Positions 1-5,699 of a DNA stretch of 7,694 bases are shown here, piece by piece; position 1 is the stretch's first letter, and each line of letters starts with the position of its first letter. A program made the translations under genes and the position numbers. Source of the DNA: Streptosporangiaceae bacterium (GTDB lineage Bacteria; Actinomycetota; Actinomycetes; Streptosporangiales; Streptosporangiaceae); assembly GCA_030042885.1 (NCBI GenBank), contig JASHYW010000525.1, positions 1-7,694 of the forward strand, written 5' to 3'. The notes beneath the pieces were generated by a model. That model searched no databases and was not told where the DNA came from. It saw only the letters and a program-made list of their open reading frames with translations.

Positions 1-1
1 A

Positions 2-193
2 TCCCGCTCGATCTCCCGCAGCCTCGCATTCGCGATCTTCGTGGGCACCACCAGCCTGCACGGCCACCTCGCGGCCGCGTTCGCCACCGGCCTGCACGCC
101 GCCTTCTACACCCTCATGGCCTTCATGATCCTCGCCGCCGTCCTGTCCGCGGCACGCGGACGGCCGGTACCCGCGCCCGTAGCCAATAGGTAA
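2..193 (+). CDS. C-terminal end of a membrane transporter, probably MFS (5' truncated by window)
   Basis: The frame is open from the left edge to a TAA at 191-193 and gives about 63 residues. It has a hydrophobic stretch (LAFAIFVGTT), a short loop with GHLAAAF, then a second hydrophobic stretch (LHAAFYTLMAFMILAAVLSA) followed by the basic ARGR and a short tail. This resembles the last two helices of drug-exporting major facilitator proteins (DHA2/EmrB type), whose final helix commonly follows a loop with F..G...A. That is family knowledge applied to a small fragment: the substrate cannot be inferred and the family call is tentative. Third positions are almost all G or C, which supports real coding. 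It converges on the lipoprotein gene, with only 40 bp between the two stops and no clear terminator hairpin. Confidence 0.65.
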   Translation, partial: SRSISRSLAFAIFVGTTSLHGHLAAAFATGLHAAFYTLMAFMILAAVLSAARGRPVPAPVANR

Positions 194-233
194 GCCCGCG
201 GCACATCGCAGCTACGCGCCCCGTGGCCTGCCT

Positions 234-722
234 TTATCCGGCCGAGCTGCATACCGACGGGGCCTTTCCGCCGTTCTCCAGGGCCAGCAGCGCGCAGAAG
301 CTGGCATCGCCGACCTTCCAGGTCCCGTTCTGGTACACGGCCACACCGGACTGATTGGTCAGCGCGGGCGTGGTTCCCAGCAGGACGTTGTAGGTCACCT
401 TCGCCTGCGTCGGCGAGGTCACGGTCACCTTGGTGACCTTCGCCGAGGCTGATTTGGCCATGGCCGAGCTGACCTGGGCTTGGATGACGGCGGCGTAGGT
501 CTGCCCGTTCTGCAGCAGCGTGATCTTGGTCGCGGCGGAGGTCTTGCCGCTGAAGAACGCCTCCCAGTTCGCCGTGATCACGGCCGTGGCGCTGGGCGCG
601 GGATGGGTGGATGGAGGCGCGCTTACCGTGCTGGAAGTGGCGCAGGCGGCAAGCGCGGCGATGAGGGCCAGGCCGAGCGCCGGAGCAACAATGATCCGGC
701 GGGCCAGCAGATGGGATCGCAT
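234..722 (-). CDS. Secreted lipoprotein with Mtb12-like (NTF2/cystatin-fold) domain
   Basis: 162 residues. The N-terminus is a lipoprotein signal: basic MRSHLLARR, hydrophobic core, then lipobox LAAC with the lipidated cysteine at residue 27. A Ser/Thr/Pro-rich stalk (28-45) leads to one domain at about 46-162. Its pattern AVITANWEAFFSGKT...LLQNGQTYA..I.AQ and the strand-rich T.VTVTSPTQAKVTYNVLL match my memory of the mycobacterial low-molecular-weight antigen Mtb12 (CFP-2) C-terminal domain, which is found widely in actinomycete secreted proteins. Cys143 and Cys158 could form a disulfide. The start is fixed by an AAGGAGG (729-735, read on the minus strand) 6 nt before the ATG. It probably sits on the outer face of the membrane. 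Its function is unknown, and neighbours give no clue: it is transcribed alone, convergent with the partial transporter. Confidence 0.8.
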   Translation of the reverse strand: MRSHLLARRIIVAPALGLALIAALAACATSSTVSAPPSTHPAPSATAVITANWEAFFSGKTSAATKITLLQNGQTYAAVIQAQVSSAMAKSASAKVTKVTVTSPTQAKVTYNVLLGTTPALTNQSGVAVYQNGTWKVGDASFCALLALENGGKAPSVCSSAG

Positions 723-728
723 GACGCG

Positions 729-735
729 CCTCCTT
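729..735 (-). promoter_or_regulatory. Shine-Dalgarno of the lipoprotein gene
   Basis: Minus-strand AAGGAGG lies 6 nt before the ATG at 722. It is a full-length match to the anti-SD and sets the start codon. I could not pick out a convincing -10/-35 upstream. Confidence 0.8.
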
Positions 736-852
736 AGTCTCGGTCAGATGTTGCTGAGGGCGGTCTTTCCGAGGCTGTACTCAGCGTCCGCAGGGCGTGC
801 TCGTGAGCATCGGGCTCGCCAACCGGGGCCTCCGGCCGGGCACCGCGCCTAG

Positions 853-999
853 CGCGTCCCGGCTGCTTGCCAGTCCCATTCCGGTCGTCAGCTACTCACC
901 AGCGCCATCCGCGGGCTGTTCCGCTATCTTCACCTTGACTCGCGGAACCAGCGGGCACTGCGGTCCTACGTCCCGTTTGGGCAGGCCGTTCTGCCCTAG
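853..999 (+). pseudogene. Possible decayed tyrosine-recombinase fragment
   Basis: Between stops at 850 and 997 one frame reads GRQLLTSAIRGLFRYLHLD, then about 18 further residues including RSYVPFGQAVLP. Actinomycete phage-type integrases commonly have, in the core-binding domain, a segment like (V)LTALRSLLRYLH followed about 20 residues later by a VP..LP motif before the catalytic domain. The spacing here is similar. There is no start codon, no catalytic Arg-His-Arg-Tyr domain and no RBS, so at best it is a remnant. Codons such as tat, ctt and ttt differ from neighbouring genes. A chance open frame is a real alternative; this rests on remembered motifs only. Confidence 0.25.
979..996. terminator. 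Hairpin, possible end of the minus-strand membrane-protein operon
   Basis: GGGCAG (979-984) pairs perfectly with CTGCCC (991-996) across a 6-nt loop. It lies about 95 nt beyond the stop of the last gene of the minus-strand operon (1092). Neither strand has a T-tract after the stem, so termination function is uncertain. It also overlaps the recombinase-like remnant. Confidence 0.3.
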
Positions 1000-1091
1000 A
1001 CGACATCCGCAAACCCGGCCGGGCTCGCTGCCGCACCCGCCGGTACCGGACAGCGCAGGGAGACGGTTCGGGTGATGGTATGGCGCTGCGG

Positions 1092-1538
1092 CTAGCGGCG
1101 GTGCGGGCGAGTGCCGTCCGGGCGGCCGCGCCGCCGCCGCAGCCGCTCGGCCAGCCATGACGCCGCGGCGAACACCGGGGCAGCGAGTCCTATCAGCAAC
1201 GCGTTGCCAGTAACCGCGCCCTCCAGGAACCCGGGCCCGACCCGCGCGACCGCATAGTAATAGGCCACCACGACGGCCATCAGCAGCAGGTACCCGCCGA
1301 CGACGGTGCCGATCACCTGCCGGGCCAGCGCGGCCCAGCCGCTGCGCCGCCGGGAGCCTGCCGGGCTGGGCCCGGGCGGCTGCCCGGGCCCAGCCTGCGT
1401 GGCTCGTGGCCGGTACAGGCGGCGCAGGCCGAGGGCAAGCGCCGACATGAGGATCAGGTAGCCGGCGGCCATCGGTACCAGCGCCTGACGCTCCGCCGAG
1501 GCGGCGAGCACGGTCAGCGACCCCATCGGCACCGGCAC
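1092..1538 (-). CDS. Small three-helix membrane protein (DUF6256-like)
   Basis: 148 residues with three predicted membrane segments: about 19-38, 74-97 and 110-130. A basic, Pro/Gly-rich loop (39-70, with PGPGQPPGPSP and SRRR) separates the first two, and the tail is very arginine-rich (131-148). The core GTVVGGYLLLMAVVVAYYY followed by VARVGPGFL...ALLIGL and the end ASWLAERLRRR resembles, from memory, the actinomycete family DUF6256, of unknown function. The start is GTG at 1538, chosen because GGAG lies 4 nt upstream; the next in-frame ATG (residue 5) would leave the SD 15 nt away. It starts 10 nt after the stop of the 75-residue membrane protein, so the two are almost certainly one transcript and may work as a pair. 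No enzymatic motif is visible. Confidence 0.75.
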   Translation of the reverse strand: MPVPMGSLTVLAASAERQALVPMAAGYLILMSALALGLRRLYRPRATQAGPGQPPGPSPAGSRRRSGWAALARQVIGTVVGGYLLLMAVVVAYYYAVARVGPGFLEGAVTGNALLIGLAAPVFAAASWLAERLRRRRGRPDGTRPHRR

Positions 1539-1548
1539 GTTCTCCGTC

Positions 1549-1776
1549 TCAGGCCCGGAGCAAGAAGTGCCAGCCGCGGATAAAGAAGTGCCAGCCAGCC
1601 CACAGCCACAGCGCGAACAGCGCCCACCGCCCGACCGGATAGCGCATTATCACGCGGAAGACGTCGCTGAGGGTGGGAACGCCGCTCACCCCCGCCAGGG
1701 CCAGGCCCTCCCAGGCGAACAGGGCTCCGAAGAGAACCGCCCAGGCGAGATAGCCGATAAGCGGATGCCGTGCCAT
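1549..1776 (-). CDS. Small two-helix membrane protein (DUF6186-like), first gene of a two-gene operon
   Basis: 75 residues from the ATG at 1774-1776. That start is preferred over an upstream ATG at 1851 because GGGAGGT lies 5 nt before it, while the extra 25 residues of the longer frame are Arg/Ser-rich and unlike a membrane-protein N-terminus. Segment one is about 8-29 (GYLAWAVLFGALFAWEGLAL). A conserved-looking loop VPTLSDVFRVIMRYPVGRW follows, then segment two (51-66), rich in Trp (ALFALWLWAGWHFFI). The pattern P-T-L-x-D...R.P.GR...W.W.GWH recalls the actinomycete family DUF6186, often paired with DUF6256; this is memory, not a search. The C-terminus carries a 7-residue duplication, GWHFFIR then GWHFLLR. 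Function unknown. Confidence 0.7.
   Translation of the reverse strand: MARHPLIGYLAWAVLFGALFAWEGLALAGVSGVPTLSDVFRVIMRYPVGRWALFALWLWAGWHFFIRGWHFLLRA
1562..1596. repeat. Two 14-bp direct repeats, period 21 bp, inside the DUF6186-like gene
   Basis: AAGAAGTGCCAGCC occurs at 1562-1575 and again at 1583-1596. The 21-bp period equals seven codons and keeps the frame, duplicating GWHF(F/L)(I/L)R at the protein's C-terminus. This looks like a recent in-frame tandem duplication. Confidence 0.75.
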
Positions 1777-2010
1777 GCTGACCTCCCGGCTGCCGTATGA
1801 CCGCGCGCTGGCACATCTCCGTGCCCGGGGGCTGACCGAGCGCCGGGACAATGCGGTTCCGTGCCGCGCCGGACGTTACGCTCATTCTGCCGTGTCCACC
1901 GCCCTGGCCGGGCACCGGTGGCTGCCGGCCGGGATTCCCGCAGGCTGGTCTGGTGTCGCTGCCCGCAGTTGATAGACGCCGGGGCGATCCGCGGCTAGCC
2001 GGCCGGGAGC
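1777..2010. other. Intergenic region between gtrA-like gene and the small-membrane-protein operon (234 bp)
   Basis: It should carry the promoter for the minus-strand two-gene operon and the end of the gtrA-like transcript. I see the operon's SD (1781-1787) and an 8-bp palindrome CACCGGTG (1913-1920), but no clean -35/-10 pair and no terminator with a T-tract. No supported gene lies here on either strand. Confidence 0.5.
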
Positions 2011-2703
2011 TCAGCGGTGCGAGGCGTCGGAATCGGCCGGGTCGAGGTGCTCCGACGGCGGCCGGTAACCCGGGTCCGTGGGCCGTTCGAGGTCCTGCCA
2101 CGGCGCCCCGCAGCCGCGATCGCTGGGCCGCCTGTCCTCCCGCGGCTTGTGCTCCCAGGGCGGGCCGTAGCTGCCGGACACTCCGGCCAGCGCCGCACCC
2201 GAGGGGCTCGTCTCGGTGGCGTCCACGATCCCGGACACCGCTGCCTCCCCGGCGGCTACCGCGGTGCCGGGGGCGTGGGCCAGGAAGACCCACTTCTTGT
2301 ACGAGAAGTACCGGAATATGGTGCCGAGCCCGGTTCCCACCACGCTGGCCGCGTTGTACGCCAGGGCCGACTTGTAGTCCAGCCCGTACGTCGTGACCGC
2401 GATCACGACCTCAGCGATGGCCAGGCCGGCCAGGTTCAGCACCGCGAACAGGATCCCCTCGCGGAGCAGCGCCTGGTTGACCCGGTGCCGGAAGGTCCAG
2501 AACCTGCTGCCCAGGTAGGTGACGATGGTGGCCGCGGTGATGGACAGCGCCTTGGAGACCATGGGCCCGATGCCCATGTGGACGTGCAGGTAGGCCGCGC
2601 CGCCGAGGTCGATGATCGTCCCGATCAGCCCGACCACGCCGAACTTGGCCAGCTCGGGGATCAGGTCGGCGAAGCGCCGGTGAAGGCTTGCCATCCTGGG
2701 CAT
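2011..2703 (-). CDS. GtrA-family four-helix membrane protein with long hydrophilic tail
   Basis: 230 residues. The first ~141 form a GtrA domain: KFGVVGLIGTIIDLGG opens helix 1 (20-42), helix 2 is about 47-66 and ends in the family hallmark SRFWTFR, helix 3 is about 83-105, and helix 4 is about 113-133, ending GTIFRYFSYKKWVF. GtrA-like proteins act with membrane glycosyltransferases in flipping or handling lipid-linked sugars for cell-envelope polysaccharides; the substrate here is unknown and no glycosyltransferase is in view. Residues 142-230 are a charged, Pro-rich, probably disordered extension with repeated-looking elements (GPPWEH, GAPWQD, YRPPSEH), unusual for a family whose members are normally about 120-170 residues. 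GAGGAGG lies 10 nt before the ATG at 2703; the later ATG at 2694 would be too far from it. GtrA genes near purK are, as I recall, common in actinomycetes. Confidence 0.88.
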   Translation of the reverse strand: MPRMASLHRRFADLIPELAKFGVVGLIGTIIDLGGAAYLHVHMGIGPMVSKALSITAATIVTYLGSRFWTFRHRVNQALLREGILFAVLNLAGLAIAEVVIAVTTYGLDYKSALAYNAASVVGTGLGTIFRYFSYKKWVFLAHAPGTAVAAGEAAVSGIVDATETSPSGAALAGVSGSYGPPWEHKPREDRRPSDRGCGAPWQDLERPTDPGYRPPSEHLDPADSDASHR

Positions 2704-2713
2704 GCGCGACGGT

Positions 2714-2720
2714 CCTCCTC
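2714..2720 (-). promoter_or_regulatory. Shine-Dalgarno of the gtrA-like gene
   Basis: Minus-strand GAGGAGG lies 10 nt before the ATG at 2703 and favours it over the in-frame ATG three codons later. Confidence 0.65.
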
Positions 2721-2738
2721 GCGACGGCGTCAGTTGTG

Positions 2739-2762
2739 GCCTGCGCGCAGACCCCGGCAGGC
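2739..2762. other. Inverted repeat in the gtrA-like leader
   Basis: GCCTGC (2739-2744) pairs with GCAGGC (2757-2762) around a 12-nt loop, and CTGCGCGCAG (2741-2750) is itself a palindrome. If the gene is transcribed from the TAGCAT box at 2782-2787 this lies in its 5' leader. It could be an operator or leader hairpin; no specific regulator is recognisable. Confidence 0.3.
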
Positions 2763-2781
2763 GTCAAAACACAACCCGCAC

Positions 2782-2787
2782 ATGCTA
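2782..2787 (-). promoter_or_regulatory. Candidate -10 box for the gtrA-like gene
   Basis: Minus-strand TAGCAT fits the actinomycete TANNNT consensus and would give a leader of about 70 nt. No good -35 hexamer is placed 17-18 nt upstream. Weak call. Confidence 0.3.
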
Positions 2788-2844
2788 CCGGCCCGCGCTG
2801 AGTGCCGCCGCACCCTTTCCCAAGAGCACACTCCGAATCGCGCC

Positions 2845-2859
2845 GGTCCCGGAGGGACC
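2845..2859 (-). terminator. Hairpin just after the NCS1 permease gene
   Basis: GGTCCC (2845-2850) and GGGACC (2854-2859) form a perfect 6-bp stem with a 3-nt loop, about 20 nt past the permease stop. It has no U-tract, as is common for actinomycete terminators. It is the likely transcription end of the permease gene before the gtrA-like gene, or an attenuating hairpin if the two are co-transcribed. Confidence 0.45.
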
Positions 2860-2877
2860 CGTGCTGACCCGCGCTGG

Positions 2878-4302
2878 TCAGCCGGCCAGCGTGTTCTCCC
2901 GTCCGGTCTTGGCCAGGGTGTGCCAGATGAGGTACACCGCGGCCGTGAGAACGAAGCCCACCTCGAAGGTCAGGTCGCCGACGCCCGGGTAGTGCGCGGG
3001 CACGACCCCGACGTACTCGGTCTGGTTGGAGAACAGCCAGATCGAGATGCCCATGCCGACCAGCATCGCGACCGGCCCGGCCCAGTTCGTCCGCTTGGTG
3101 GCGAACAGCAGGGCCTCGTCCGGATGGCGGCGCAGCAGCAGGTCGCAGAAGTAGACGGCCAGCCACGGAGCGATCCAGTACGCGATGATGAGCAGGAAGT
3201 TCTCGTACTTGGTGCCCGCGTTGTGCAGTCCGCTCCAGGCCAGGAAGAACCCGATCGCGCCGAACCCGAGCGCCACGATCGCCCGGCGCAGCGCCAGCGG
3301 CAGCCTGACGCCGGCCGCGATGAACGACAGCGCTCCGGAGTAGATGTTGAGCACGTTGGCCGCGACCGCGCCGAGCGCGATGCACAGCAGAGTGAGGTCG
3401 GCCAGCGGCTTGGCCAGCAGCCCGGTGAAGGCACCGGTCGGGTTGCTGCCCAGCGCGTTGCTCGCGCTGACCACGGTGGCGGCCGCCGCCCCGACGATCT
3501 CGAGCAGCGCGCAGGACAGGAACAGCCCGAGCCCGGACCACCAGGCGATGGCGGCCTTGTTGACCGACGGCTTGAAGTACCGGGTGTAGTCGGACGCGTA
3601 CGGGTTCCACCCCACCGCGTAGCCGAACGAGGCGCCGAACGCCAGCAGGAACCCGCCCGGAATGGTGCTGTGGGCGGCGCCGGGGTGGGCCTTGCTCAGA
3701 ATGACCCCCGACGCGATCAGGAACACCACGGCGAGCACCGGGAACGCGTAGCGCTCGAACACGTGCACCAGGTTGTACCCGAAGAACGCCACGACCACCT
3801 GCAGGACCACGATGATGAGCAGGCAGAGCACCTGCGGCCAGTGGGTCAGGACGTTCAGCGCGAACGCGCCGCTGATGCTGTTCACCGCGAACCAGCCGAT
3901 GCCGGCGGTGACCGACATCAGCCCGGCGGGCAGCGCATTGCCCCAGTAACCGAACCCCAGCCGGCTCAGCACCATCTGCGGCACCCCGTACACCGGCCCG
4001 CGCATGGACAGGATCCCCTGGAAGAGGCCGCCGATCCCGCTGCCCAGGATCATGGCCAGCGCCGCGGTCCAGAAGCCGAGGCCGAACCCCGCGACCGCGA
4101 GCACGCCGACGAAGATCGTGGCGAATTCCATGTTCGGCGAGGTCCAGGTCCAGAACAGCTGGAGCGGCCGGCCGTGCCGCTCGTTCAGCGGGATGAACTC
4201 CGCGCCGCCCGGCTCGACGGCGATGACCTGGGTACCGTAGTTTCCTTCGCGGACCAGAACGCCCGCTTCCGCACTGCTGCTCTGTGTAACGTCCTGTGCC
4301 AT
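2878..4302 (-). CDS. NCS1-family nucleobase permease (purine/cytosine permease type)
   Basis: 474 residues, the usual length for bacterial NCS1 carriers, with about 12 hydrophobic helices. These cation symporters import purines, cytosine, allantoin or related compounds across the cytoplasmic membrane. Family marks visible: N-terminal W.W..PN (about 51-57, facing the substrate in helix 1); the GxxxxGxxxG-rich segment of helix 2 ending with SMRGPVYGVPQMVLSRLGFG (about 99-118); the very typical WNPYASDYTRYF (232-243); and YSGALSFIAAGVRLP (321-335). The start is ATG at 4302 with GGAGGG 8 nt upstream. An out-of-frame leader ORF with an even better SD overlaps this start. The gene diverges from purK, suggesting a purine-related substrate, but the exact one cannot be read from sequence. 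Downstream is a GtrA-like gene on the same strand, 174 bp away. Confidence 0.9.
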   Translation of the reverse strand: MAQDVTQSSSAEAGVLVREGNYGTQVIAVEPGGAEFIPLNERHGRPLQLFWTWTSPNMEFATIFVGVLAVAGFGLGFWTAALAMILGSGIGGLFQGILSMRGPVYGVPQMVLSRLGFGYWGNALPAGLMSVTAGIGWFAVNSISGAFALNVLTHWPQVLCLLIIVVLQVVVAFFGYNLVHVFERYAFPVLAVVFLIASGVILSKAHPGAAHSTIPGGFLLAFGASFGYAVGWNPYASDYTRYFKPSVNKAAIAWWSGLGLFLSCALLEIVGAAAATVVSASNALGSNPTGAFTGLLAKPLADLTLLCIALGAVAANVLNIYSGALSFIAAGVRLPLALRRAIVALGFGAIGFFLAWSGLHNAGTKYENFLLIIAYWIAPWLAVYFCDLLLRRHPDEALLFATKRTNWAGPVAMLVGMGISIWLFSNQTEYVGVVPAHYPGVGDLTFEVGFVLTAAVYLIWHTLAKTGRENTLAG

Positions 4303-4331
4303 CTGCGCGTCCCTCCGGTGACCGTGATCAT
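4185..4331 (-). CDS. Possible 48-codon leader ORF overlapping the permease start
   Basis: An ATG at 4329-4331 sits 5 nt after a perfect AGGAGG (4337-4342, minus strand), a stronger initiation site than the permease's own. Its frame is offset from the permease by 29 nt, runs through the permease SD and start codon, and ends at TGA (4185-4187) about 39 codons inside the permease gene. The peptide begins MITVTGGTRRWHRTLHRA, is basic and includes one TTA codon (codon 15). It shows no known domain. It may be a translated regulatory leader limiting or coupling permease translation, or the SD may simply be fortuitous. It is not expected to be a functional protein. Confidence 0.3.
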   Translation of the reverse strand: MITVTGGTRRWHRTLHRAAVRKRAFWSAKETTVPRSSPSSRAARSSSR

Positions 4332-4351
4332 GGGGGCCTCCTAATCATCTA

Positions 4352-4380
4352 AATGTGCGGGAAAGACGCCGCCGCTTCAA
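4352..4380 (-). promoter_or_regulatory. Candidate promoter of the NCS1 permease
   Basis: On the minus strand TTGAAG (4380-4375) and CACATT (4357-4352) are separated by 17 nt, a correctly spaced but imperfect sigma-70-type pair. Transcription would start near 4345, just before the leader ORF SD. Confidence is limited by the poor -10. Confidence 0.3.
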
Positions 4381-4397
4381 GAGACAAAAAACCTTGA
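4377..4397. promoter_or_regulatory. AT-rich inverted repeat in the divergent permease/purK control region
   Basis: TCAAG (4377-4381) and CTTGA (4393-4397) flank an 11-nt centre containing six A residues. It is the most AT-rich spot in the window, overlaps the candidate permease -35, and lies about 55 nt before the purK -10. The placement would suit an operator controlling both directions, but no named repressor site is recognisable and the arms are short. Confidence 0.3.
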
Positions 4398-4450
4398 TAC
4401 CGAACGGACATCCTGCTCCGCCCTGGCCAGCTGCGTGCTCGCCCGTCCCG

Positions 4451-4466
4451 TAGGCTACGGAGCGTG
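4451..4466 (+). promoter_or_regulatory. purK -10 box placed for a leaderless transcript
   Basis: TAGGCT (4451-4456) matches TANNNT and is followed by 7 nt and then the GTG start of purK (4464-4466), so transcription would begin at or next to the first base of the start codon. The nearby GGAG (4459-4462) is only 1 nt from the GTG, too close to act as an SD. A clear -35 is absent. Confidence 0.55.
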
Positions 4467-5699
4467 ACCGATACCGCGGATGTGCCCGTCCCGCGCCTGG
4501 CCGGACCCGCTAACCCCGTGAAACCCCCGGACCCGGCGCGGCCCGCGAGACCCGGCCGGCCGGTGGTCGGCATGGTGGGCGGCGGCCAGCTGGCGCGGAT
4601 GACCGCCCAGGCCGCCATCGGCCTGGGCGTCGGCTTCCGCGTCCTGGCCGAGTCGGCCGCCGACAGCGCCGCCCGGGTGACCGCCGGGACCCGGCTGGGG
4701 GACTACCGCTCGCTCGCCGACCTGCGCGCCTTCGCGGACGGCTGCGACGTGGTCACCTTCGACCACGAGCACGTGCCGGGCGAGCACCTGGCCGCGCTCG
4801 AGCAGGCGGGCGTCCAGATCAGGCCGGCCGCCGCGGCGCTGCGCTTCACCCAGGACAAGCTGGTCATGCGGGAACGGCTGGCCGGCCTGCGGATCGCCTG
4901 CCCGCGGTTCGCGCCGGTGAGTACGCTGGCCGACGTCACCGGGTTCGCGGGCGGGGCCTGGCCGGTGGTGCTCAAGGCGGTCAGCGGCGGCTACGACGGC
5001 AAGGGCGTGTGGGTGTGCGGTTCGCCGGCCGAGGCCCGGGCCGTGCTCGGGCACGGCATCGGGCTGATCGCGGAGGAGTACGTCGGGTTCGAGCGTGAGC
5101 TGGCGGTGCTGGCGGCCCGCTCGCCGCACGGGCAGGGCGCGGTATACCCGGTGGTGGAGACGGTCCAGCGCGACGGCATCTGCCGCGAGGTGATCGCGCC
5201 CGCGCCGGGCCTGGCGCCCGGCCGGGCGGCCCAGGCCCAGGAGCTCGCGCTGCGGATCGCGGCCGAGCTCGGCGTGACCGGGCTGCTCGCGGTGGAGATG
5301 TTCGAGACCTCGAGCGGCCTGCTGGTCAACGAGCTCGCCATGCGCCCGCATAACTGCGGCCACTGGACGATCGAAGGTGCGCGCACCTCTCAGTTCGAGC
5401 AGCACCTGCGGGCCGTCCTCGACCTGCCGCTCGGATCGCCGGCGCTGGCCTCCCCGGTGGCGGTGATGGCCAACGTGCTCGGCGGTGACGACGCGGACGT
5501 CTATGACCGCTACGTCCACGTAATGGCCCAGGACCCTGCCGTCAAGGTGCACATGTACGGAAAGCCGGTGCGCCCCGGCCGGAAGATCGGCCACGTCACG
5601 GTGACCGGCGACCGGGCTCATCGGGACGTCGGCGAGCTCGTTGACCGGGCCCGCCGGGCCGCCAGCTACCTTCGCTGGGGCAAGGAGGACGGACAGTGA
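4464..5699 (+). CDS. purK: N5-carboxyaminoimidazole ribonucleotide synthase, PurK
   Basis: 411 residues. PurK is the ATP-grasp enzyme that carboxylates AIR with bicarbonate and ATP to N5-CAIR in cytoplasmic purine synthesis. Landmarks: preATP-grasp motif VVGMVGGGQLARM (34-46); TFDHEHVP (98-105); ATP-grasp lysines in VVLKAVSGGYDGKGVW (Lys171, Lys180); EEYVGFERELAV (204-214), the adenine-side strand; VEMFE (277-281) and LLVNELAMRPHNCGHWT (286-302), carrying metal- and substrate-binding residues; and the C-terminal MYGKPVRPGRKIGHVTV (364-380). All are intact. The start is GTG at 4464, supported by the leaderless promoter; it gives a 33-residue Pro/Ala-rich extension before the conserved core, longer than I expect for the family, so a start nearer 4560 is possible, though no SD lies there. 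An AAGGAGG inside its last codons serves the next ORF. Confidence 0.95.
   Translation: MTDTADVPVPRLAGPANPVKPPDPARPARPGRPVVGMVGGGQLARMTAQAAIGLGVGFRVLAESAADSAARVTAGTRLGDYRSLADLRAFADGCDVVTFDHEHVPGEHLAALEQAGVQIRPAAAALRFTQDKLVMRERLAGLRIACPRFAPVSTLADVTGFAGGAWPVVLKAVSGGYDGKGVWVCGSPAEARAVLGHGIGLIAEEYVGFERELAVLAARSPHGQGAVYPVVETVQRDGICREVIAPAPGLAPGRAAQAQELALRIAAELGVTGLLAVEMFETSSGLLVNELAMRPHNCGHWTIEGARTSQFEQHLRAVLDLPLGSPALASPVAVMANVLGGDDADVYDRYVHVMAQDPAVKVHMYGKPVRPGRKIGHVTVTGDRAHRDVGELVDRARRAASYLRWGKEDGQ
5682..5688 (+). promoter_or_regulatory. Shine-Dalgarno at the purK 3' end
   Basis: AAGGAGG lies within purK and 7 nt before a GTG (5696-5698) that overlaps the purK stop in GTGA. It would reinitiate translation into the 62-codon spacer ORF. 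Confidence 0.7.

Larger units (their letters stand above)
738..1091. other. Gene-poor spacer, about 350 bp
   Basis: No ORF here has an RBS, family similarity or actinomycete-type third-position bias. It should hold the promoter of the minus-strand lipoprotein gene (towards 740-790) and the transcription end of the minus-strand membrane-protein operon. It also contains a short recombinase-like stretch and one hairpin, listed separately. Composition is visibly less GC-biased around 868-999 than in the flanking genes. Confidence 0.55.

Noticed and set aside
797..1075. 92-codon plus-strand ORF in the left spacer
   Set aside because: No SD at a useful distance, poor third-position bias and no recognisable similarity. 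Kept only as part of the gene-poor spacer.
1777..1851. N-terminal extension of the DUF6186-like ORF to the ATG at 1851
   Set aside because: The extra 25 residues are Arg/Ser-rich and unlike the family, while GGGAGGT directly supports the ATG at 1776.
2411..3610. 399-codon minus-strand frame overlapping the permease and gtrA-like genes
   Set aside because: Frame-shifted shadow spanning two real genes and their intergenic region; low-complexity Arg/Ala/Gly product.
2017..4344. 775-codon open frame on the plus strand opposite the gtrA-like and permease genes
   Set aside because: It is the antisense shadow of two clear membrane-protein genes. Its product is a monotonous Arg/Gly/Glu/Asp-rich string with no domain, and it has no RBS. 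Long antisense frames are expected in very GC-rich coding DNA.
4332..4400. Purine-type riboswitch in front of the permease
   Set aside because: The interval is short, and I see neither the conserved purine-aptamer loop sequences nor a three-way junction. The A6 run and short inverted repeat are better described as a possible operator.
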